Assembly: GCA_018806985.1 (NCBI GenBank)
Contig: JADANN010000364.1
Span: 4,643,001 to 4,707,000 of the forward strand
DNA: 64,000 nucleotides
Direction of reading: 5' to 3'
DNA from: Angiostrongylus vasorum
Taxonomy: Eukaryota > Nematoda > Chromadorea > Rhabditida > Metastrongylidae
This document shows positions 34,881 to 46,335 of the stretch, piece after piece. A program made the translations under genes and the position numbers. The number at the start of each line of letters is the position of its first letter. The stretch's first letter is position 1. The notes below the pieces were generated by a model that had not been told where the DNA came from, did not search any database, and saw only the letters and a program-made list of their open reading frames with translations.

Positions 34881-35864
34881 TTCGCCATTTTTTTTTGATA
34901 AGCACGCAGGAGGTTGTCGTAATACTGTTTAAAGTCCATTTAAAGTTTCTGTGGATTTCACCCTCTTCAACGACTGGTATGGTGAAGTTAACTGCAACCA
35001 ACTCAATCGAAAACCTCCACAACCTCAACGGAGAAAACAACAATATCCAAGCTTCAACCGCGTTGGAAAAAAAACAGCTTTTTCACATACTGACCGTTTT
35101 GTGTGACTTATTCGCTGAGCATTTCACGTGAAGACGAACCGTAAAAAAGTTGACATAAATGGGTACTGCGTCCCTTTCAAGTTAAAATATACCATCGTCT
35201 CGCAGATACGAAATCGTCTAACTAAAGCGCGTGCTAGCAGCGCGTGCATGATTGAGTCCTCTCGTATTACCTACCGCCCATTGTACAAACGTGTGGCATG
35301 ACTCTGCAATGCAAGCCATCCTCCAACTTCTTATACAATTCGCAGCAACAGCAAACATGTATGGCTCGTCGACTTAATAGCTCACACATCCCTTAAAAGA
35401 GTGCCCAAACTGTTCATTCTTTAGATGGTTCAGGAAGTATTTCGCACGAATGAGAGGATTGCCAAAGAGACAACGACTGGCCCAAGCTTTGTCATTGCAT
35501 TTATGTTTGGATAGAAGCTCCTGTAATCCATCTCCAATCACTGCTTTACCGTAAATTTATAGATGATTGTTCTTCATCTGCTCCCCACGAGAAGGGGTCT
35601 ACAAATGTTTTGAGTTGTTAAAAGGAACAATCAGAGTGCAGAAAATTCACTCGAAAGAAACCGAGAGATATTGGGTTGTTCAGAAATAAATAAGCGTTTC
35701 AAAATATTTATTGTTTTAATCTATTCTTTAGCAAAAAAAATATCCTTTGGATCTTTTAATATCATATATCATTAGAAAGCTGATTTCGTGCTCTTTCTAA
35801 TCATATTTTTACATTTTGTCAAAATTTAAATTTTTTTCGCCAACTTTGTGCTTTGCAATTTCAG

Positions 35865-36175
35865 ATGTCAAAGACTAATTTTCGTCAAATTTTCTTTTTA
35901 TGAGTTCAAAGCCGGTCGTAGTGTAACAGAGACGGCACGAACGAAACATTATTGAAATTTAGCGTGAAGGTAGTGTTGCTGAATCAACAGTGCGAACTTG
36001 GTTCCGGAAATTCCGATCTGGTGATTTCGACCTCAAAGATAAAGAAGGCCGCGGATATCCCAATGAAGTTGACGACGACGAAGTGAAGGCACCAGTGGAA
36101 GCAAACACGCGAACAACTGTTCCAGAGCATGCAGAACAGCTTGGAGTAAGCACAGGAACAATTTCCACTCATGAT
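35865..36175 (+). pseudogene. mariner transposase, N-terminal part
   Basis: It starts MSKTNFRQIFFLYEF and, after frameshifts, reads VRTWFRKFRSGDFDLKDKEG. That is the second helix-turn-helix of mariner DNA-binding domains (WF.KFRSGDF.L.D..G). The frame is lost near 36175, before the first catalytic Asp. The missing middle, about 115 residues, includes the first two Asp residues of the DD34D triad. Confidence 0.75.
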
Positions 36176-36517
36176 TCAAAAAGCATACTTTTTATGCATA
36201 AATAGTTGACATATTGTTCTTATGAACTGATCTTGTCGAGCTGATGCGAGGTTGGTAGATGTTTTCGTTGTCGTTGTTGTTGGTGTTGTTGATCGATGGC
36301 TGGCGTTCCGGCGATTTCGCCTTCCTCAGAGCCTCGACGTATTTCATGTAACAGTATCCTTAATTCGGTGAAATATTTATAGTATTAATGACGGTCAAAC
36401 TTTCACACAAACGCCATATTGATCAGAAAGGCTACTCACCGTGTTGTTACGAGTGGGACTGCTCGCGTGTAGTTCACGTGGGACAGCGAGCGAGACTCAT
36501 TACCCAGGGCTCAAAAT

Positions 36518-39169
36518 CACCTGTATCACCTGTAGTCTCGTTGATGGTCGAGTGACTCGAGCGGGCGCCAGTAAGTCTTCCATTTTTCCCTGTCGCGTGC
36601 AAGAGTAGCCCAATAGATTCTGCTCGCTCTAGGGACTCGTCGAGCATCTTATCTCTTTCAAGGCTCTTTGTGAAGAACTCTGACCATCGGGTCGGTGGTC
36701 TTCCTGCAGTACGTTTGACATCCCGAGGAATCCAGTCACTAACGGCTGTTGTCCATCGGTTGTCATTCATACGCATAACGTGTCCAGCCCACCCTATTTT
36801 CGACTGTTTACTGTACAGAACGGCATCTTTGGTTTTTGATCGTTGAGGCAGGTCGGAGCTTTGGATCCCATCCCTTAATTGTGTGACACGGGATGCCCCT
36901 AGCATCGTCCTTTCGACTGCGCTTTCGATAACGCTGAATGACCTTCCATCCTGCTTACGCAGCGAGCAGGTTTCTGACGCATACGTTAAAGTAGGAAGCA
37001 CCGTTGAGTCGAAAAGGTGGGAACGGAGTCGGGTCTTCTTTGTTTTCTTCACTACATCCTCGATGCTTTTGAGAGCTCCCTAAGCCGCTCGCTTCCTTCT
37101 GCTCAACTCTGGAGCAAAGTCGTTCGTCATATTGAATTCCCGGTAGATATCTAGATAGACATAACTGCAGTATTCGGAGATATTCGTTCCGTTGAGCGTG
37201 AATGGGGCATGCGAAACCAATCCGTTCTTCATGAACATCGTTTTTGAGAAATTTAGTCGAAGGCCAATCTTTCCACAGGCTTTATCAAAGTCGGCAAGCA
37301 TTCTTTCCACCTGGCTAATGTTTGGCGTTATAAGGACGATGTCATCAGCAAAGCGAAGATGACGTAACTGCCGACCATCGATTTTCACTCCCATATTATC
37401 GCATTCCAGTGTTCGCATGACGTTCTGGAGGGTGGCGGTAGATATTTTTGACGAGATGGTATCGCCTTGCCTAACTCCTCTTTTAACGTCAATGTTAATA
37501 TCGTTGTAGAATAGTGAAATCTTGCTTGTGAAATTTCTGTAGAGCTCACGAAGAATCTTTGTGTACTGAGTAGGGACTCCTCGACTATCAAGGGCTTCCA
37601 TGACTGCTTCTGTTTCATTTGAATCAAAGGCCTTCTGTAAATTGATGAAAGTGAGACAGAACGGTCTTCTTCAATGAGCCTTGCTATCGTGTGGATGTGG
37701 TACATCGTACTAAATCCTTTTCGAAACCCTGTTTGCTCACAAGGCTGTCCTTCGTCCAGTGTCCTGTCAATCCTGTTTAGGATGACTCGAGTGAAAAAGT
37801 TTGTAGACGACAGACAGCAAGCAGATTGGGCGATAGTTCCCGATATCGTGTGGATAACCCTTCTTGAACAATAACAAGGGCTTACTGGTCTTCCAGTGGG
37901 TAAGGACCTTGCATTCAGACAGGTAACGTGTGAAGAGCCGAACCAGTGTGTTTACGAGGATTGACGGAAGGTTCTTCAAGTGTTCTGGTATTTTCCTGTC
38001 CGGACCTGGTGTTGTTCGATTTTTCACCGACGAAATGGCATGTCGGATTTCGGAAGGGAGAACCGGTGGTAAAAACATATCCATCCTCCTTTATTTCATA
38101 TGACGGAAGGTGGACGTGGCTATCGAAGAGATCTTAGTATTCGTGAATGATTTTCTCCATTGCCTTTTCGGACGCTGTTACTGTTCCGTCTGGACGTCGG
38201 AATGCAATCATCTTGGTCTTGTAACTGGCGAAGCTTCTGTGGGCTTTGCGATTACTTTTCCCAGCCTCTGCAGCTTCGACCATTACTGCTGCCCTTCTCT
38301 CATTAAGATCTTCTTTTTATCGCCTGTCTGCATTGTTTTGCAAGTTCGGACGTTAGTTCGCGGTTGCCAGCAGCTCGTGTGATTCCACGCTGACGTATCA
38401 GCTCGAGTGTTTCTGGAGACAGACGTCTCTTAATGACTTTCAAACTCTCCGATTTCATAGCGGTAACGTGAAGATGTTGAATGAGCCGATCGTATTCCTC
38501 GTCGATGTTATCGACAACGCCATCTCCCCAACAGCGAGCTAATGAATTGAATGAGTCCCAGTTTATGGTGGTTCTGGGATTTCTGTTTGTGAATTTAGCG
38601 GCTTTTTCTCCTTTACGCGAGAAATAGAATCTCCACGAAAGAGGCGATGGTCAGATCCCGTGTAGAATTTTGGGACAACAACGACATCGGTTAGGCAAAA
38701 CCTTCTATTTACTACGATGTGGTCCACTTCGTTATGGTACTCTCCATTGGGAGGCTCCCACGTCCAGCGTTGAGGATGGAGCTTCTGGAATTGGGAGTTA
38801 CCATGAATGGTCTTGGTCGCCGTGATAAACTCAGATAGCCGCTCACATTCTCGTTCCATTCTAACCCGTGGGTCCCAATGTGACGTTCTTAAGACGTTCT
38901 TCTTGGTCCAATCTTGGCCTTGAAATCTCCAATGATGACCTGGAAGAATGTATGGTCTTTTCTGTAGAACTTCTCCACGTCCATATAGATCGCTTTGATT
39001 TCTTCTTCGCCATAGTTTGATATCGGCGCCTAAACGACGAAGGGAAGCAGGGAAGCAAAAGTCGCTTTTGGTTAGCGATTAACCCCCTATCCGCCACCTG
39101 AGGACGGGCCACTAGCCTCGCGCGAGACTAACCTGCTCAAGATCCCTCATGTGAGCGAGACCCGTGGAA
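36518..39169 (-). mobile_element. RTE copy 2 with internal deletion, inside a PLE
   Basis: Same lineage and orientation as the copy at 6577-9990. The 3' repeat (ATCACCTGTATCACCTG on plus) is at 36516-36532 and the 5' end near 39169. Flanks GGGCTCAAAAT (36507-36517) and GGGTCAAAAT (39170-39179) are a plausible target duplication. At about 39040 the sequence jumps from the endonuclease (AAACGACGA) straight into the 5' leader. It thereby loses about 780 bases present in copy 1, including the first half of the endonuclease. Confidence 0.85.
36540..39112 (-). pseudogene. RTE copy 2 endonuclease/RT ORF, broken
   Basis: Parts in order: endonuclease C-terminus at 38859-38563 (NEVDHIVVNRRF), RT start at 38084-37767 (TPGPDRKIPEHLK, NYRPICLLSVVYKLF), RT core at 37601-37080 (GVRQGDTISSK, LRFADDIVLI) and the tail at 37052-36540 (YASETCSLRKQDGRS, GWAGHVMRMNDNRW, RTAGRPPTRW). 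Frameshifts separate the parts and the endonuclease N-terminus is gone, so it cannot be active. The catalytic FADD box itself is intact. Confidence 0.85.
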
Positions 39170-39179
39170 GGGTCAAAAT

Positions 39180-39700
39180 ATCATTTTGAAATAGGGCGCC
39201 AGGCACGTGTGATAGTGAGGCATACCTACTTCCAGTTCATCTTTGGATTTTTGAAATTTATCCAAAACGCCTTAAGAGTCTTGCGCGCTGGTGTTTTTAG
39301 ATTCCTGTGCTAAGATGCTCACAGTCACTTCAAAGTCATCGCCATTGTGGTTTTAAGCCGTACGTGTACCTAGAGGAGTGCTTTGAGGAATTTTGACTTT
39401 CCCATCTAGGTGTTCTTCTATGCGGACGCAAAGCGGACTACCCGTTTCCCCTATGTATTCCTCACCGAATGACTTACATGAGATCAAGCATATTGTACTT
39501 GAACTAATGAAGTCCCCGTCTCTCCCGTTTGTACTACAGTTTTCTGAGCTGCAAAAACGATCATAAAGGCGATTGCGGACTGATTGACGGAGTAGGGTAT
39601 TGGATGGGAGGTCAATAACCGCCACATAATTTCCATGACCACTTTTTTCTTAGGCATCTCTTAATGGCGTGGCTTATTTCGCTTGATGTGAAGGGTAGCT
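39180..39700 (-). pseudogene. PLE GIY-YIG endonuclease remnant, copy A
   Basis: The minus-strand frame 39625-39353 reads DFISSSTICLISCKSFGEEY followed by IGETGSPLCVRIEEHLDGK, then TPLGTRTA. The Y-IGETG stretch with the downstream R-x-x-EH is the GIY-YIG nuclease core as found at the C-terminus of PLE proteins. It is preceded by the RT-linker block FKLPFTSSEISHAIKRCLRK (39760-39690). Toward 39180 another frame continues KTLKAFWINFKNPKMN, the usual PLE end. Stops and frameshifts are present. Confidence 0.75.
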
Positions 39701-39719
39701 TAAAAGTACTCATCAAAAT

Positions 39720-40345
39720 CATGTACCGAACGGCTAAAAATGTCCGTACAGGAGGAGAGGAAAGGAAGGAATCGCTGAATCTGGCACGAAAAATAACCAT
39801 TTCCAATGGCTACGAAGCACAAGCCACTAAGGTCAGACCAAAGGGTAGGATTGTTCCCCAAAATAACGTTTCGAACCTAAATAAGATCTCTTTTAAGCTG
39901 CCCTTCATATCAAACGCCATTAAGAGGCGCCTAAGAAAAAAGTGGACTTGAAAATAATGTGGCGGTTATTGACCTCCCACCTAGTACCGCCAATTAGTTT
40001 GCAATCGTCTTTATAATCGTTTGCGCAGCTGACAAAACTGTATGATCTGTCCTAACGGGAGAGACGGGATTGCATGAGTTCAGGTACAATATACTTGATC
40101 TCGTTTAAGGCTTGCGGTGAGAAATGTATTGGGGAAACGGGTAGAAAGCGCTTTGTACTCGCACAAAAGAACACCTAGATGGAAAGGTTAAAATTCGACA
40201 AAGCACTCCTCTAGGTACATATAGAGTACAAATACGCAATGGGGACGATTTTGAAGTAACTGTGCGCATCCTAGCGCAGGAACCAAAAACACCAACGCGC
40301 AAGACTCTTGCGGGGTTTTGGACGAATTTCTAGGATCCAAGGATG
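39720..40345 (+). pseudogene. PLE RT-linker and GIY-YIG remnant, copy B
   Basis: The plus frame from about 39720 reads TGGEERKESLNLARKITISN and later ISFKLPFISNAIKRRLRKKW (the RT-linker). After stops come TIYLISFKACGEKCIGETGR (GIY-YIG part) and finally KTLAGFWTNF-stop-DPRMNRKDEF. This is the inverted partner of copy A, itself broken. Confidence 0.7.
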
Positions 40346-40604
40346 AACAGGAAAGACGAATTTCTCACTTTTACACGTCGTCTGGCATCCTATTAAAAAA
40401 GGTTTTTTGACTTGGGTGGGTCTCGCTCGCGAGCCTACTTGGACAAGCCTGGGCAGGTCCCACTCGTAACAGCACGGTGAGTAGTCTTTTTGATCAATAT
40501 GGCATTTGTTTGAAAGTTTCACGTTCATTAATCCCATAAATATTTCACCGAAATATAAGGCTACTGGTACATAAAATACGTCCACGCCGGTATTAGTCAA
40601 CGGA

Positions 40605-40860
40605 GAAGTGCCAATCCTTCTCCACGACAGTGCCCGGCCCCACGTTGTGCAACCAGCGCTGTTGAACCAGTTGGGCTGCTAAATTTTGCCTCATCCGCCA
40701 TTCTCACCCGACCTCTCGCCTAGCGATTTTCATTTCTTCAAGCATCTTGACAATTTCCTATGCGAGAAATGCTTCACCAACCACGATGATGCAAAAAACG
40801 CCTTCAACGACTTCGTTGCTTCCACAACTCCAGAATTTTAAGCAACTGGAATAAATAAAC
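40605..40860 (+). pseudogene. mariner transposase, C-terminal part
   Basis: Reads VNGEVPILLHDSARPHVVQP, then a stop, then PHPPFSPDLSPSDFHFFKHL. These are the two best-known mariner blocks (LLHDNARPH and HPPYSPDLAPSD, the latter with the third catalytic Asp). It continues the transposase begun at 35865 with about 115 residues missing at the PLE insertion. Confidence 0.8.
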
Positions 40861-40999
40861 TTGTTTCTCATTGACAAAAATGTGCAGATTCAAATGGTTT
40901 TCATCTTGGATAACAAACTTTTGTTTGAGGCATGCTATGACCTTTTTAAATAATACAGTTAAAAACGCTTATTTATTTCTGAATAGCCTGATAACTGGA

Positions 41000-41253
41000 A
41001 CATCAATCCCGTTGACGGGTGATTGCTGATGGCGAAAAAGATCGATAGAACTAGCTGAGAGACAGGCGAAACGAAGGACCCGCATGGTGTGGTGGTGAAC
41101 GCGTTACTCCCCGGAAAGGACAATAGCGCGTTCGTTCCCCACCATAGGCACCTGCGGTGCTGAGTTTTGCAAATATCTCAGCTTCGTTGAAGTTATATTT
41201 CGCAATATACCCTGTCGTCAAAAAACAGTAGGCAGTAAGTAAAAAGGTTAAAA
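41000..41253 (+). mobile_element. SINE1 copy, monomer
   Basis: The clearest single SINE1. The 5' part has ACGGGTGATTGCTGATGGCG, then the tRNA-like head (CATGGTGTGGTGGTGAACGC ... GCGTTCGTTCCCC), then TTTTGCAAATATCTCAGC, ending in an A-rich tail AGTAGGCAGTAAGTAAAAAG. It lies immediately right of the mariner end. Confidence 0.75.
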
Positions 41254-41369
41254 TCCTGATAACTGGCTTCCACTTCTGAAAGTTCAAATTGAACTATCCG
41301 AAAATGCTTCATTACCTTTCTTCTCACACTGACACACAAAAAGGGCACCTATAATAAACATTATTTCGG

Positions 41370-42600
41370 CAGCCACAAGTGTGTGTACGAGAAGAGAGGA
41401 GAAGGATCAATCACCGAAATTGGAAAGGCAAATAGCCATTTACAAAAGCTGCGAAACAGCAGCTTCTTGGGATAGGTTTAGACGAAAAACCACACCCTTA
41501 AAGGATTGGTCTGACGTGAATAAGGTCCCTTTTATCCCACCCTTCATTCCCAACGGAATAATCCCTGATATAAAACGCAGTGGCGTAGTGGTCGGAGATG
41601 TCCGGCAACGCACGCGTGGAATCGATCCCCGAGCCCATGGCCCACCGAGCCTTCCATCCCTCCGCGGCCGGCAAATTGGTATCAGACTTGCCTGTGGGAT
41701 AGCAACACTGAATCGATACATCGGTTTGCCACCGCCATTATAAAGGCCAGATATGCATTCAGGCACCTCTAAAAAATGCTTAATGAGGTTGAATGCATGG
41801 CGCATCCCTTAGGGATTGATCAACGCCGAGAGCTTTATCCTTTTTTTTATGAAACGCTGTTTAAAAAGAGCCGGTCCAGAGAAATCGATGGCAGCGATTG
41901 AAACGATTGAAATATCAACGAGCACTCTAAGACGTTAGTTAATTCGTAACCGCTTGAATGACCGTCTGTGCACAACGCAAACTTGCTTAATTTTCCCTAA
42001 CGTAGAAATGGCGATTGCGTGAGTTCAGGCACGATGTACCTGATCTTCTGCAAGGCGTGCGGGGACGACTATATTGGCGAAACGGGTAGACCCTATGTGT
42101 CCATATAAAAGAACATCTAAACGACAAGCGTAAAACGTGAAGCTAAAGAAACACCACTAGGCGAAGACGGGACACAGACTCATAACAGGGATGATTTTTA
42201 AAGTAAAGTTGTAATCCTTGCACAGGAATCTAAAATTTCAGTGTGAAAAGCCTTCCAAGTATACTGGAAAAAAATTCCACATATCCAAAAAATGAGCCAT
42301 AGGGAGGAATGCTTTGTTATGAAGCGTGGTCTTGCACAATATCTGAAGCTGGTATTTTAACGCGAGAGGGGAGCATTAACCAGCTATGTGAACTTTGTGC
42401 GGTTAGTGGCCACATGGAATACTCAGTGGACTCATAGAAAGGGTGAGTGCATGAAGAAGCTGCTTAATTTTCAATGCATTTGAAATCTAGGCATCGTAGT
42501 TTTTTCTGTTGAAGTTATGGAGGTGTTTGGCTGACCGTGTTGCAGATGACTGACTTTTCCAGGCTCTGAAGAGGGTGAAATGGGCCAGAAGGTGAGCTTC
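41370..42600 (+). pseudogene. PLE copy C, split by a SINE2
   Basis: Before the SINE: SPKLERQIAIYKSCETAASW and DVNKVPFIPPFIPNGII, the RT-linker also seen in copy B. After it: IRNRLNDRLCTTQTCLIF, TMYLIFCKACGDDYIGETGR (GIY-YIG core), then ILAQESKISV. The end near 42540-42600 carries AGGCTCTGAAGAGGGTGAAA, matching the PLE terminal motif. Several stops. The insertion of SINE2 at 41576-41849 dates that SINE as younger than this PLE. Confidence 0.7.
41576..41849 (+). mobile_element. SINE2 copy, plus orientation, within PLE copy C
   Basis: Head GCAGTGGCGTAGTGGTCGGA (A-box region) and GGAATCGATCCCC (B-box), shared core GGCAAATTGGTATCAGACTT, and 3' end GAGCTTTATCCTTTTTTTT at 41830-41848. The head and tail order show that the family's tRNA-like part is 5'. 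Confidence 0.8.
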
Positions 42601-43033
42601 TGTGTATAAATAAATAGTAACGACGTCATGTGTCCTTATCAAGAAATCGGCGAGTGATTTGCAAGGTTTTTTAGCTGCAGCGTTTGCGCTGGAAATCTAA
42701 AAAACTTTGAATTTTGCTTTTAAATTTTTAAGAATATTAATCTTAAGCCCGTGTAGAATTGAACTATTATCTTATAAAAGCTGCGCAAAGCCTTATGGTG
42801 ATGGAACAAAGGCTTTCCCACATAAGTTCGTCAAGTTCTCAACTCATCTCTTACGCCCAGTTTTATCGAGAAATAACTGTGCCCTACTACTCTTAGATGA
42901 CCAATACAGAATCATGGAATAAGCTAGCCTTTTGCCCCCATATGGAACACTTGATTGAGTGAATAGTTGAAATGCGATGCCCTCTGAGATGTCCACACCA
43001 TTCAAACGTACCCGATTCTTTCAAAAAGCTCAC
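42601..43033. other. No supported feature
   Basis: Between the PLE end and a signal-peptide exon. Downstream exons of the latter would be expected on the minus strand from here leftward, but none was recognised. Confidence 0.3.
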
Positions 43034-43091
43034 CAATGGGTGCAGATAAAGTAAGACCCACGAGGATGGCGAGAAGAAAAACAGTCCGCAT
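43034..43091 (-). CDS. Candidate signal-peptide exon of a secreted protein
   Basis: From ATG 43091 the 58-base exon reads MRTVFLLAILVGLTLSAPIG and ends ATTG|GTGAGC. This is a typical secretory signal (basic n-region, hydrophobic core, Ala at the likely cleavage site) ending in phase 1. Short first exons of this kind are common in secreted hookworm families such as SXP/RAL-2. No following exon was found, so product and even gene status are uncertain. Confidence 0.4.
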
Positions 43092-45351
43092 GATACGATG
43101 GTACCTCTTTCGTAAGTGATCGTCGCTGTAATTGACAAGGATTTTCAGCCGAAGCATATCAAGAAACATTAAAAAAATTTGTTACGATGAGCAAAGTAGC
43201 GAAAATGAAGTTAACTTTCATGGGATTATGTCGTTCTTCGCCATCAACTTATAAATCTGTTTAGATCATGAAGGTTGGGTCATCCTACATCACTACCATC
43301 CTATATCACCAATCCACGGATCCCGATCGCGTTGAGGGTATGGTTGTCTAAACCTTAGGCTTGAACCTCTCTTTGAGCTTCAAAGGAAGACCGTACAAGA
43401 GAGTGGTGTTTGCCCAACGTAGTATAACGCGTACATAACTTACAAGCACTAAACGAATAATCTTTCAAACACATCACTAAACACTCTGCACAAAGCATTG
43501 AAGGACGTCAAAAACTTCATTATAGGGAAAAATTCAGCAGAAAGAGGAGTTGCTTCTAAGCTGAGGGCAAAATTTGGGAAAGAAAAATTTTCAGCGTTCC
43601 TATTTTATATTCACGGACCACTAACCTTGCACACTTTGGCCACGTTCGTTGTTGCGGCTTCTGTATCCTCTGCTGAGGGAGGTTTTCGAAGGAAATCGTC
43701 GCGATGTAGAACCGATATGGCCTTCCTAGAAGACTCATTTGAAGCAATTAGATGGAACTAAATCCGACTATTATGAATGCAAAAAAGGAAGTCTGATTAC
43801 AACACCAGAATTCAAAGAAAAACAAAGCTTTCGATCCCAACGCAAACAATCTATTCAAAAAGTGAACCAAAATTCGACACTTCAGAATCACATTGGGAAA
43901 CTTCACCAGTGTCAAAAATCAGCAATCGAGAATGACGTCAATATGTGATAAGTCGGAGTCAGGTTCGATTCAAAACGGAGAAATGTAGGGGTGCTGGCAG
44001 CTCGAGAAATGTCAGCGTTAGAGTTTAGAGGGATTTCGGTGGTCACATGGCAACTCTGTAGAGTTTACGAAGTCAATGAAAAAAAGGCAAGTTCGTTAGG
44101 TAGCAAATATGGTACTTATTGTTAAACTACTGAAATCGAATGTGTGCAAATTTCTGACAGATCTAAAGCGCATAAATGTATTTTACCGACAGTGAGAAGT
44201 CGATGAGTTGTAATTTAAGAAATGCCTTCTATTCTAAGAATGTGTGTCTACAGGGAAGACATTATGCGATCAGGTTAGAGTCACAGGTAGTTATGCTCTC
44301 ATAAACAGGCACGAAATCAAGTGTGAACTCCAGGCACTTTGTTTTTTTGAAAGTGGTTCCAAGCACGGAATTGAGGCAGACGAAAGGCAACTGGTTATGG
44401 AGAGATAAACAAAAAAGCATAACGTAGCTAAACAGGAACGAAGATGAAGGTTTATCGGTTAAAGGAGTCGTCAAGTGGCGCCTTTGACAGCGAAAGTGCC
44501 CCTGGTTGGTCAATTATTACAATAAATCGAGTTTCCGCATTGCGGCATCGGTTGAAGATTCTTCATCACTGTTTAAGAACAAAGTCGAGGTTTACGCGTT
44601 TTGAATATAAAAAGCTTCAGCGGATCAAAATGTTGGAACATGATGACACACAAAAAGTGCTTAAATGTTCCAAAACTCTCTCTTGCTTTTTTTTTATGGA
44701 AAAGCGTAATGAGTTTGGAGTGACTCAAATAAACGAAAAAAAGTCGTTAGTACAAACATCAGAATAACTAGCGAATGCTCAGCGCTAATGAACGCAAAGA
44801 GGTAAGAACGTTTCACAAAAAGATGATATGCTTCTGGAAAATGTCATCGCGCAATCACCGATGCTGCTCAGATCGACCGGTAGCTGATGTCTGGGACGAC
44901 CGGTCGACACCGATATTGTTCTCGTCATCAGATCCTTTGAATCGATAGTTCTCAGATCATTAAATAAAAAAAATGAATAAAACTCGAATTAATTAACTAG
45001 TGGTTTCAAATAGTTCGATCTTTCTACTGATTAATCTCCTTTGACTTCTCTGAATTGGTTGCTGAAAAAAGAACTGCTGATTCCGAACAACAACTTTCAC
45101 GTGCCATAACTAATCGTGAACAAGACTTTATCGTCTAAAATAAGAATCACGAAAAATCTGTAGATGTTTTCCAATGGGAGACCAGCCTGCCGTAAGTAGT
45201 ATTATTAAGTTCTGGAGGCGACGAGTTTTTCGAACGCATTCTCAGCAGCGCCTTGCATTTCACCTTTTGTGGCTTAGTTTTGTAAAGTGTGATCGAGCGT
45301 CGTTGGGCAATAGAACTGAGCCCTTTTTTGTTATCTATATCCGAGTACAAA
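43092..45351. other. No supported gene or named repeat
   Basis: Several plus-strand frames of 70-110 codons (43498-43761, 44444-44767) lack recognisable families and good flanking splice pairs. It includes the likely promoter side of the 43034-43091 exon. Confidence 0.35.
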
Positions 45352-45727
45352 TGGTTTTTTTAATTTTATTTGACCCGTCCTCACGTCTATTGTGCGGATT
45401 CCAGTACTTCTCACATTCGATTAGTTTCCTCACATCCATTGTCCACGAAGATCTCCCAACTTTTACATGTGGCTTCGGTTGCTGCTTGAGGATTTCCATT
45501 TCATCTTAAACGTTGTAGAATGCTAGTCGAGCAATTCTCCCTGGAGCACTAAAATAGCTCGGTCTGGAGCGTTGCCATTTGAATTTGAGAGAGTGACTTT
45601 TTCCCAGACAAGGCCGGTACCAATTTCTCGACTCCGGAGGGATAAGAGGCAGGTTGGCCCGGGGGCGGAATCGAACTAGCACCAAGCTCGTGATGACGCA
45701 CATCACTACCACTGCGCTGTCCGCCCT
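45352..45727 (-). mobile_element. SINE3 copy
   Basis: The best SINE3 head: on minus GGGCGGACAGCGCAGTGGTA (A-box) and CTAGTTCGATTCCGCCCCC (B-box). Then comes the core shared with SINE2, the long SINE3 body and an AT-rich 3' end at the left. Confidence 0.8.
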
Positions 45728-46194
45728 TTTTGAGTACATTGTTGCAATCTTTATAGGATTATACCGAATCCGTCACCGGACTTTTTTGTTGCAATCGTTT
45801 TATCATGACTCAAGACTTCGTTTTATATGGTCTGATCTGCGAAAAACGAAAAGAGATGCAGTTACTGAACTAATCGCAATCCGTTATCGCATAGACTTCA
45901 TTTTCCAACATACATCACCAAGAGATCGACAACGGTGTCGTGTTTGTTACGTACACGAGCGAAGTGGAAATTAATAACTACGGTCTCGTTGTTCTTCATT
46001 GAAATCATGTGGCATGCACACAATCAGATTCTCCACCTTCTCAATGTCTTACAAACAGCAAAAAATAGTTGACACGTGTCGTAGTAATTCCCATTCCCAC
46101 GACCGGCTTTCTATTAACCTCGGCATTGATCAAATAATTCTGCATATTCCTCTTGAGCAAGCGCGAAGTGTTATCTTACTTTTTATTCCTGAAC

Positions 46195-46335
46195 AAGCTG
46201 ATATTTCGGCAGATTTCGCCCTCTTCAGAGCCTGGAAAGGTCAAATTGATCGTAATCTACTCAGCCAAACACCTCTATAACCAAACAGATTGACCTTTCC
46301 AGGCTCCGACAAAGACGAAATTCGCCAAAACGCCA
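46195..46335. repeat. PLE terminal fragments, inverted pair
   Basis: The left half read on minus gives CAGGCTCTGAAGAGGGCGAA followed by ATCTGCCGAAA. The right half on plus gives CCTTTCCAGGCTCCGACAAA and GACGAAATTCGCC. Both match the end of PLE copy C (42540-42600). They lie head to head about 60 bases apart. Confidence 0.55.

Larger units (their letters stand above)
36210..40604. mobile_element. Penelope-like element pair, inverted
   Basis: Two partial PLE copies face away from a centre near 39700-39870. The minus copy runs from there to about 36210 but is split by RTE copy 2 (36518-39169). The plus copy runs to about 40604. Matching inverted segments are 39590-39700 with 39868-39985, and 36320-36480 with 40430-40590 (the terminal pLTR-like parts). 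Both carry GIY-YIG endonuclease remnants. Inverted arrangement is typical of PLEs. The block replaced the middle of the mariner. Confidence 0.75.
35671..40991 (+). mobile_element. mariner element, interrupted by nested insertions
   Basis: The left end TTGGGTTGTTCAGAAATAAA and the right end, read inverted, TCAGGCTATTCAGAAATAAA match over most of 30 bases. TA dinucleotides at 35669-35670 and 40992-40993 give the expected mariner target duplication. Between them are only the first and last parts of the transposase, with a PLE block of about 4.4 kb in between. The element is therefore dead and is the oldest layer of the nest. Confidence 0.8.
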
